NCBI GenBank assembly: GCA_013396755.1 | Contig: VWZF01006833.1 | Span: 1,368,796 to 1,432,795, forward strand | Origin: Sclerurus mexicanus | Taxonomy: Eukaryota > Chordata > Aves > Passeriformes > Furnariidae | Length of the DNA stretch: 64,000 nt | Direction: 5' to 3' | Part shown: positions 55,672 to 64,000 of the stretch, one piece after another | How the letters are laid out: every line of letters starts with the position of its first letter | How positions within the stretch are numbered: the first letter of the stretch is position 1 | The notes under the pieces: generated by a model | Told to the model about the DNA's origin: nothing | Database searches by the model: none | Seen by the model: only the letters and a program-made list of their open reading frames with translations | Position numbers and translations under genes: made by a program

Positions 55672-56055
55672 TATCACAGAATCATGGAATGGTTGGCTTG
55701 GACAGGATCTCTGCAGAACATCTAGTCCAACCCCTCTGCTCCAGCAGGCTCACCTGGAGCAGGTTGCACAGGATCACACGCAAGTGGTTGTTGAATAACT
55801 CCAGGCAAAGAGACCAGACAGCCTCGCTGCACACACAGCCTGTTCCAGTGCTCTGTCATCACCCAAAGAAGTTGTTCTTCATGTTCAGATGGAACTTCCT
55901 ATGTTTCAGTTTGTGTCCATTGTCCCTTGTCCTGCCACTGGGCACCACTGGAAAGAGTCTGGTCTCATCTGCCTGACATCTGTCCTTAAGATATTTGTGC
56001 GCATTGGAAAGATCCCCTCTCAGTCTTGTCTTCTCCTGGCTGAACAGGCCCAGAT
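55672..56055 (-). mobile_element. CR1 LINE fragment, minus orientation
   Basis: About 385 bp. It starts tcacagaatcatggaatggt and contains agtccaacccctctgctcca, cctggagcaggttgcacagg, gtttgtgtccattgtccctt and gaaagatcccctctcagtc. These are standard reverse-complement CR1 3' region motifs. The open frames 55629-55976 and 55889-56092 fall inside it and are repeat-derived. It lies in the SCN3A-SCN2A intergenic region. Confidence 0.9.
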
Positions 56056-59000
56056 CATGTATAGCTCGTACACGGCCTATATTCTTCTTTAATCAATGTA
56101 GAGGATTGCCTGTATAGTGATTCAAATTCATTGAAACCAGCCAGAGTCTTTGATTTATTGAAACTGAGTTTGAATCATGCTCTTACGAACTCCTTACCAC
56201 TCTTAAAATCTATCATTGGAACAACAGGGAAGAGAAATAAACAACTATATACATTTATACTATAAATATATCAAACCTGCTATATGGAACAACTGCCCCT
56301 CAAAGCCCTGAATTTTTAAACATGAAAATTTCATTTAAAAAACATATGTAAAGTGTATATATGTGATACACACTATGTACACAAAATCTCTCTCCTTCCT
56401 TTCCTCTGCATCGCTCAATCCCAGTGCCAGATCTGGAAAACAGAAGTGATCCTTCAACAAACAGGCTGCTTCGACCAAAGTAATTTGTAACAATGCCAGC
56501 CTGACACTTGTTTCAATTTAAATTATTTGTACAAATTTTAATGAGTCATCACTGAAAGTTCAATTCAGAAATCACATTTAAAAATCTCGCTTGAAAAGCC
56601 CTGACATTTCTAAACAATCTGTCTGGGAATCCTGCCCCAGGTGCAGTTATGCTCTCAGTAAGTCCTGAATAAATGCAAAGCTATTCAGTCACTTTTAACT
56701 TAAAAGCAGAAATACAAATGTTTAAATATCTTAGTTCCGAAGAGAAAATAGTTTTGAAGTGTTAAACATGAATGAATACAGCCCCTGTATGAGGTCTCAT
56801 AAGGGCAAGCCCCATGCATAGCTCACATGTAAATTTTCAGCAATGTCAGCTTGTTCTAATATCAAATATTTTGCTTGATAAATACAATTATTTTTGGACA
56901 ATAATTATCTTTATTAATTCTCAGGCACTGTTGTGAACAAAAGGCACCAAAATACAAGACATGATGTCATAACTTTAACTACTTACCTATATTAGCCTTT
57001 GAAAGTGACCGATATTACAGTATTTAGCTACATGTAATGAATATGGCTTCAAATCAAATTCAAAACTGCATATACCAGCATATAAAACTATTTTTTCATC
57101 TTTGGTTTCTCCCTTTTCCCCTCCTTTTGTCCCTAGCATGCAGAATCAAAAAACTCTGCTTTTAACAAATTTTGTACCAGCCACTAATGCATATTTACAA
57201 GTCATGGACCTGACACAGTGGCTTTCCAATTAATAATCTGCACTTTTACTTGAGAATCTGTTTTTATTTGACTGCTGCATGCAGTGGAAATATCTGGTCT
57301 AACATTTTAAGATGATCAGTGGTAGACTTGAAAATGAGTTTCTACAGTTTCTTTTTATTCAAAACCTTGTAGGTTGCATATGTGGAATTTTAAAACTGGA
57401 GAAGAAAATACAAAATGTGGCTAGCAGTAAACCGCTATAGAACAGAACTGCAGAACCTCTTGGGATAAAGACAAGCCAGAGGATACACCTCAACGCCACA
57501 TCCTCATTGTATTATCAGTAATAACATGATATTCTGTTTGTATAGGATCAATTAAAAGTATAAAGACTTCATAGTAACTTAGGCCTTTGACCACTAAAAT
57601 ATTTTAACAGGCCACAGAGCACTATTTGAATAATTAGCTGCTTTAAATTATTCCTAACATATAATAAAGATATGTGACCAGCAATCTGTACTCTAATGGT
57701 TGTAGCTTTTAATAATAATAGAATTATTTTAACATTAATGTTATTAAGTAATAGCTAGACTCCTCCAGCTCTTGTAGAAAAACCAATACAGAGGCCATAT
57801 AAAAGTGGATTCAGTTGTGATAATTCCATCACTTTAGTAAAAATGAAGCAAAAGTAAGTCACAAAGCATAAACCACCCCAACCACCTTCCGTATGTGTCT
57901 AAGTGCTTCTAAAGTATTGACCTCAGCTTACAACTTTCAGATGAACTACAATCACACATAAAATTATCGTGAGCTGAACAAAATGTACACAGCAATCAGC
58001 TGAGAGATGTCTTAAAATATTCTGTTTATATATGCACACACTGTTCATGTATTTAGAAAGGAATATAAATATTTAGGAATCCTGTTTTGAAGAAATAAGA
58101 TCATCATGTGAGACTATGATGTCTGTTTAGTCCAAGTCCACAATAATTTGCCACAGATAATAATAAAATCACTGGTCAATATAGAGGTTTTCTTTCTTAT
58201 GCCAGTGATCCTCAAGCTAGAGGTGGGTCTAGCAGGCACTCCGCTTGGCTTCAGGAGCTTCACAGTCAACTTCACTTGGCATTCTTAATTACTTAGTGAG
58301 AGAGCTGGTGAAAAGTTCCACAGATTCATGGGAAAGACTTAGCTTTCCCACCATGTATCTTCTAGATGTTTCTATTCTCTAACATGTAGCGGGCACTGCA
58401 TCTGCTGCCACTGCGGAAGTTTAGGAATTTCTGATTGCTAAAAGTAGCATTCCTTCTAATCTTGTTAATCTTGCTTGATAAGATGTTTTACTTTATGTCT
58501 ATTTTGGCATGACACAGGAGAGTCACAGAAGGCAATTAATTTATTAGGAAACACTTTTTTGCATGACATATAATATACCTTAAGAGCTTACAGAGATACA
58601 GGCCAACAGCTTTGGGGGATTCTGAAGGACACTAGATATTTATGTGAGTAATAAGGGTTAGAATAGGGAGCAGGCACTGACTCAGATAATAACGATTCAG
58701 TATCTAAGGCTCACAAACTTCTCGTCTAACTTCCAGAACTTAACGTCTGTATGTGTCTCAGTTCCTCACCTATGAAATGGAGACAATTCCTGACTTCAGA
58801 AAGGGCTACAGGAAAAATTAATTTTGTTAGCTAACCAAGCTATAGAGATCAAGAGTGAAGAAATATTTTAATATTGTTTGTAACATTCAAAGAGGCCAAC
58901 CAGGCCTCAGAAGCTATTATTTCAGGCACCATATATTCACAGGACACAGACCATGTTCAAAAGAATCTACTATGTATATATATATGACAGACTGATAAAC

Positions 59001-61620
59001 AAAGATGACATGCAAGCAATCGATTTCAGACTGAACAAATACAATTTAAGATAGGCAGATTTTAAGAGGTGGAGAAATGAATTAAATGATACCTCAGCAA
59101 CAAGTGCACTAGTGCTCTCAGAGCTAGTAACAAAATCTAATAATGTCCTCCCAGGACACCTATAAACAGAGAGATTGCATTCATATGTTTTCATTCCATT
59201 TATTGCTACTGAGTCATGTGGTTTAATTGGTCAGATGAAAGGTAATCATCACTTGGAGAGAGGGGAGGTTTTGCTAAGCAAACCTCAAGTTATAACTTAT
59301 TTATTTGCTAGTCTTTAAAAGCTGGAATGCCTAGAATAATTGCTCTGTTTAATAACATACGCTTGCCAAGTTGATTTTGCATTAGAAAGTTTCTCAGCAT
59401 CTCAGTATGCCTAGGAGTTATCTGCACTAAAAATCCTACCTTTATAACTAAGCTGTAAAAATATATTACAGAGAGATGGTAACAGATGTCAAACAATTGA
59501 CTCTAATATGTTAAAAATAACTGTACTTTGATCTGCTTTCAGCCAAGAATGATAAGGATATAGAACACGAAAACTGTTTGGTGCACTGAGCTGTAAGCAC
59601 AAACTAATGCCTTAGTGGTTCTACTATAGGCATACAATGTCACAGAGAGCAAAGATGGAAGTGATATGTACTTTCAAAAACTGTTGTACACGTTCCTTTT
59701 CAAATCTGTCTTCAGTGTTGGTCATTAAAAGGCAGCCAAGAAATTACTGGGTTTACATTTTGAAAACATTATGAATTTGATACAAAATAGTTCCTTCTTC
59801 ACAAGTAATTACCAAGACCAAATAGTTTTCATTATATAGAAAAATGTTCAGAAATCTTTTAAATTCCAAAGGTATCTTTCTTAGGCAGAAGTAAAACCTG
59901 GCAGCCTGCACTAATACACCTCAGATGCAAAGATTTTAGATATGAAAGTAATGCAACAAAATCAAATGATTGCTAATGTTTAGTAGTCACCAGAGTAATT
60001 TCTCTTAAAGTAACTCTGGAACAGAGTTAAAAATCACACTTCATATTTAGAATCACCTTGAAGTTCAGTTTCACTTCAATGAGTAATTTGCAAAGGTGAC
60101 TCTCAGACTTTAAAGGCAAGAGTGACAGGCTTTATGATTTCATCAGAACTAAATAACAAAGTCTAATAACTTTTGATTGAGATTAATTTATGTCTTTTTA
60201 AAAGATGACACATCAAGGAACCACGAATCTCTTCCATCTGCAGACCTGTCTTTTGCCTTAGCAATTTAGAGATTCAGGTCTAGAGTCCGAGACTCATAAG
60301 ATTTGTGGATTAAAAAGGACAAAAAGGAAAATAAATGTTTCTAAAGAAGTGAAACAGCTCTTTCTTTGAGGCACGTAAGCGGCAGGCGTGGATAAATGTC
60401 TATTGGCCAGAAGACCTGCGAGCATTGCTCCTTAAGCCTAACATCCCCTGCGCTGTGGAAAATGGAGTTTGACCTTTTGCTCCATCTCTTCTGGGCAAAT
60501 GTTTTTGCATGATTTAATAGAATGGTTATTTTTTTATGCAGATGACTGTTAGCCATGCTCTGAGAGGCAAAGAGAAATTTCTGGTAGAAAAGAGCTCTAT
60601 CAGCATGGTTGAATAAGCAGAAGGATTCTTTCAGCTATCCTAGTTTCAGACACTTAAACTAAAAATCATGAGATTTGTTCAATGGATACTTGTTTTCATT
60701 CCTATATAGTTACTGTAATTACTATGAATATGATTAATAAAACCATGAATAAAACATGTTTGTAGGTGTTGTTGGAGAGCTTTAGGAGATTTAGAATCAG
60801 CTCTGAGAGATTTACTGGAATCGCCCCGAATATCTTCTGAATTTTTCATAGAAAACCTCTTGATGTTCTCACAGACATGTAACTGGAAGTTTGTGCCACT
60901 GAAAAATGTGCGTTTTATGGGAAAATGTAAACTTAGAAAAATCCTATGAATTTCGGCAGTTAAAAGTCTATTGTCTTTGACTAACTGTCGCATTTTATTG
61001 TGATATATGTGAGATATTATCATATCTCATTTTCACTGTACTCTTCACAGAAGATACAGAAATTCAAATCTTGCTTTGCCAATGAGCTTTACCACTAAAG
61101 TGTAACTATCATAAACCTACAGATTAAAGAAGTGAGACCCTGATAGACTGTAGAAGGATTAAGATTACAGAATATAAAACAGAATAAAAGTTTTCTGAGT
61201 TTGTGAGAGAGAAAATATTCTTTATAATGGAGCTGAAATGCATGCTTCTTACCAGTATAGTTTGAACTAAACTGTTACTCTACTACTAAGAATTATATAA
61301 GTAATAAGAGTTCATACAATCTCCAAATCTCTTGCAACAGTCTTATCTCACTTTTAATAGTTCAGATTTTATTAATTCAAATTAGATAGAAAGATAGCCT
61401 GAAAGTTCTTCTTTGGTTTATGAAGTAAGCTAAATTAATATTTGAAACTTTAATGTTACATATTCCAATTGAATTATTGTTGAACATTCAAGAAGTGACT
61501 TTAGAATTAGGCTTAGAATATCATTTTAGGTTTAGGTCACCATTTTAGGTTTAAAGTAGGCCTATATTCACTCATAGTGCATTTTCATATTTATACAAAG
61601 TTGTCCAAGTATATTCCAAG
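56056..61620. other. Intergenic, central
   Basis: AT-rich sequence with a TA repeat near 58973-58985. No coding exon, RNA gene or recognised transposon was found. Confidence 0.7.
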
Positions 61621-61720
61621 GTATTTCCCGCGGCGTTCCCTGGGCAGTGCCTGCTGAGCCCGGCCGCGCTCCAGCACCACGGACAGCGCTCACTGCGGGC
61701 GGCCCTTGGCAGGGAATCCT
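61621..61720 (+). promoter_or_regulatory. CpG-rich island fragment containing the RE1 site
   Basis: A 100-bp CpG-rich patch (CCCGCGGCG, CCCGGCCGCGCTCC, GCGGGCGGCCC) inside AT-rich DNA, about 1.4 kb upstream of the inferred SCN2A first exon. It centres on the REST site described separately and is probably a regulatory element of SCN2A. Confidence 0.6.
61670..61690 (+). promoter_or_regulatory. RE1/NRSE, REST (NRSF) binding site
   Basis: The 21 bases contain the left half CAGCACC, the two-base spacer AC and the right half GGACAGCG in canonical spacing. I count mismatches to the consensus only at the second and last positions. REST binding here silences neuronal genes in non-neuronal cells. The RE1 was originally defined in the 5' flank of the rat type II sodium channel gene (Scn2a). 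Its place upstream of the plus-strand promoter therefore supports the SCN2A call for that block. Confidence 0.9.
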
Positions 61721-62930
61721 CACAAGGTATAAATACTGGCTTTGCACAGAATAGTATTCTACAGGAAAAAAAACAACCTTAAAATAAAGTCAGTCTAAAT
61801 TGTATTTTTGTGTGACAACAGGATTTCCAAGACGCTTAATCCATGCTCATGCAATAGGTGTTCTGACCTATTATTATCATTACTTGAACTGGTTTAGTAC
61901 TTTGGAGTTCTTACATGGTCCAAGATCTCATTGTAGGGAATGAACAAGCATAGAAATGGATCAATTTCCTGAAGACACTCCAAGGGTTTGTGATAACTGT
62001 GATGAATGGTTTAAGCTGACATGAGCTGCTACTCGGAGCGACTGTCTCTCCAGCTACTTCCTTGTGTTCACATCAGTGATTTTTGTACTGAGGTAGATCA
62101 TGGATCTTAATTAAAAATTCCATGGTCTTCATCTAGATTCATTCCTAGTTAACTCTTGCATTTTTTCCTGTCCCAAACCCCACATTTTGGTGTGATTAAA
62201 TGTTCCTCCACAGCTGAGAGCCAGCCCCACATGCAGGTGGCTGCTGCGTGATGTGACAGAGCAGGTGCACGTGATAGAAATAGAAGACAAAAGTAGAAAC
62301 AGCAGCTACACAGCATTCCAGTGAGAGGAATCCTTTGGTAACAGTAAATCCAACAGTGCTATTATGGGAGTTGTGGCTAGACACAACTGGAGTGCGGCAG
62401 TCAACTTGTATATTAGATTTGTACAACTAATAGTATCCGGAGTATCAAAGACTGGTTTCAAGATGCTATAAGATGCAATGAAGCCTTGGATTAAAGTAAG
62501 TAAAACAGATCACCCTAAAAGCTCTTTATTGAGCTATAATGTAATGGTCCTGTTGAAATCCAAGCATCCATTCCTTCTGTCTTACATAATGATCTTTTTT
62601 CCTCTGTCTTTCAATGAGGATAAAAATGCAATTTAGATTTTGCAGAATTAATAATCAAAGGGAAAATGGCAAGCACTTTTATTTTCTACTATTTTGTAGT
62701 GGGGGGTTCTGAATAAAGATTGACTTCTTTATTTCTAGACACAAAGTGCATTAGTACACAGTAAATTAAAGACATCTGGCAGAAACTTGAGTTCTCTTCA
62801 TTTGTATATTGATGTATATACTTACTTCGATGTTAACCAAGAAAAAAACCCCAAACACCAAAGTTGTGCCGTTTTGCCCTCACACCGGTGTTCAAACACG
62901 GGTAAGCATTCATTACTCTTGCAGAGCTGC
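61721..62930. other. SCN2A 5' flank between RE1 and promoter
   Basis: 1.2 kb without a gene. Mixed composition, no repeat recognised. The open frame at 62196-62426 lacks recognisable homology. Confidence 0.6.
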
Positions 62931-62939
62931 ACAGCCGAG

Positions 62940-63059
62940 GGCTGCCTGCCTTCCCCCCCGTGCGGCTCCGGGGGCTCCTCGGTGCCGGCAGGTGGAGCCA
63001 GCACAGAACCCGCGCNCCTCTCCCCCTCCCTCCCCTTCCCATTTCCCCCCCAACCAATT
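62940..63059 (+). promoter_or_regulatory. SCN2A: Putative SCN2A promoter, GC-rich
   Basis: GC-rich block with GTGCCGGCAGGTGGAGCCAG, a C-rich pyrimidine run (CTCTCCCCCTCCCTCCCC) and the start of the homology to the SCN3A promoter on the opposite strand. It contains the only undetermined base of the window (N at 63016). SCN2A lies divergent from SCN3A in other amniotes. That synteny, the RE1 upstream and the orientation support the call, but no SCN2A coding exon is within the window. Confidence 0.6.
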
Positions 63060-63321
63060 TTCTGATCGATGCAGGGATTCAAGGAGTGAATCTCAGAACA
63101 GGAAGCGGGCGAAGGGACTACAGAATACTGCAGAGGTTCCTTTGTTGCTTTTATGGGGAGGTTCTTTCTGTATTTCTTTCCTTTTTCATTTCAGTGAAAT
63201 TAAGACTTTACAAGCTTCTTTGCCCAGGAACCTGTACCTGCAGTAGAGCGAGCCTCTCATCATCTATCTACAAGTGTATGGATATTTCTCATGCTATGAT
63301 TTTTAATTCTCTTTTAATCAG
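63060..63321 (+). other. SCN2A: SCN2A first non-coding exon (5' limit uncertain)
   Basis: Plus-strand counterpart of the SCN3A first exon. The shared words TTTTCTGAT, GGAGTGAA and CTCAGAACAGGAAGCGG lie near its start, and an almost identical 3' end TTTTAATCAG|GTAAGA closes it. The donor is an excellent consensus. An ATG at 63278-63280 runs open to the donor in the same phase as the equivalent ATG of the SCN3A exon. About 140 bases in the middle have no counterpart in the SCN3A exon. The transcription start is not determinable from sequence. Confidence 0.62.
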
Positions 63322-64000
63322 GTAAGACACTATTATATTTCATTGGAATGCTTTAGACAACAAATTTCTGTTCTTTTATATCAAGATTCTTCTCTTGTGC
63401 TGCCACACCTAGTTTTCAATTAATATTAACAGAGCAAGAGGAGAGGAAATCATAGCCATCTTTGCCACTGCATGGATTTTTCACAGCATTTAATTAGGTC
63501 TTAGCACAGTAATAAAAATGTTGCTGCTCTTGGGAGTTTTCTGGCCCTATCTTTTTTTTAAGCTTGCATGTTTATAATAGGAATTGCTTTTGAGTTTCTG
63601 TTTTTCCTCCTAGTTGTGGTAATTTGTTGCTGTTGTTTTGAGGTGGTCATCCACAAGTATTTCCTTTTTCTGCTGGAGGCTATACTGTGCTGTATTCAGA
63701 ATACAAATTGGAGTGTGTTTTAAAGCACACAAATGCATCCCTGGGATTGCACAATTTTGATACAGAAATGTGCTGTTGCTTCTTTATACCGTCTTCAGAC
63801 TGAGGCTGTCTCTACTTCCTAAATTCATCATTCTGTTTCTGTGAGCCATGGTTGATTACAGGATTCTCCCCTCCCTTATCTCCCAAAACAGCCTCTCCCT
63901 GATGGAAGACAGAATGGAGGACTTAGTCTGTGACTAAACATGGTTTTGCACTGCTGCATATACCATATGAAACACATATGTTTTATGAGTTGTTTTACAT
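63322..64000 (+). other. SCN2A: Start of SCN2A 5'UTR intron
   Basis: Sequence following the GTAAGA donor. AT-rich, no exon or repeat recognised up to the window end. Confidence 0.55.

Noticed and set aside
55629..55976. 115-residue plus-strand open frame in the intergenic region
   Set aside because: Lies inside a CR1 fragment in reverse orientation.
62787..63325. Several open frames of 74-145 residues across the SCN2A promoter block
   Set aside because: They arise from GC-rich, stop-poor sequence, include the undetermined base and have no homology. The region aligns with a promoter and non-coding exon instead.

Overview
The window is vertebrate nuclear DNA, almost certainly avian. It is AT-rich, has small exons separated by long introns, and carries several fragments with the look of CR1 (chicken repeat 1) LINEs. 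No prokaryotic, viral or CRISPR-like organisation is present.

Most of it is the 5' half of one gene on the minus strand, the voltage-gated sodium channel alpha subunit SCN3A (Nav1.3). I placed 17 consecutive coding exons plus one alternative exon by hand. Every junction keeps the reading frame, giving about 1,153 codons from the start codon at 38093 to the window edge at position 1. They encode the cytoplasmic N-terminus, domain I, the I-II loop, domain II and most of the II-III loop including the ankyrin-binding motif. Domains III and IV lie beyond position 1. Paralogue assignment rests on the I-II loop (exons 10-12) and on the end of exon 16, which match SCN3A better than SCN2A, SCN1A or SCN9A, although several other segments look SCN2A-like.

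Layout by coordinate: 1-40 start of exon 17; 41-10112 large intron 16; 10113-20956 exons 16 to 12 and their introns (domain II and flanks); 20957-28081 exons 11 to 9 (I-II loop and IS6); 28227-34273 exons 8 to 2 (domain I), including two mutually exclusive exons 5 (30667-30758 and 30855-30946) and a U12-type AT-AC intron 2 (33288-34154); 37827-38102 first coding exon; 38103-53033 a 14.9 kb 5'UTR intron; about 53034-53340 a GC-rich first non-coding exon and promoter of SCN3A; 53.3-62.9 kb intergenic; about 62940-63321 a second GC-rich block on the plus strand, homologous to the first, taken to be the promoter and first non-coding exon of the divergent neighbour SCN2A; 63322-64000 start of the SCN2A intron.

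The most notable structures are the matching SCN3A and SCN2A promoter/first-exon blocks on opposite strands, which share even their splice donor; a near-perfect REST/NRSF (RE1) site at 61670-61690 upstream of the SCN2A block; the neonatal/adult exon 5 pair; the AT-AC minor-spliceosome intron; and an upstream open reading frame that would overlap the SCN3A start codon. Nothing here is a wholly new system. The promoter homology and the overlapping upstream ORF are the points least likely to be already documented.
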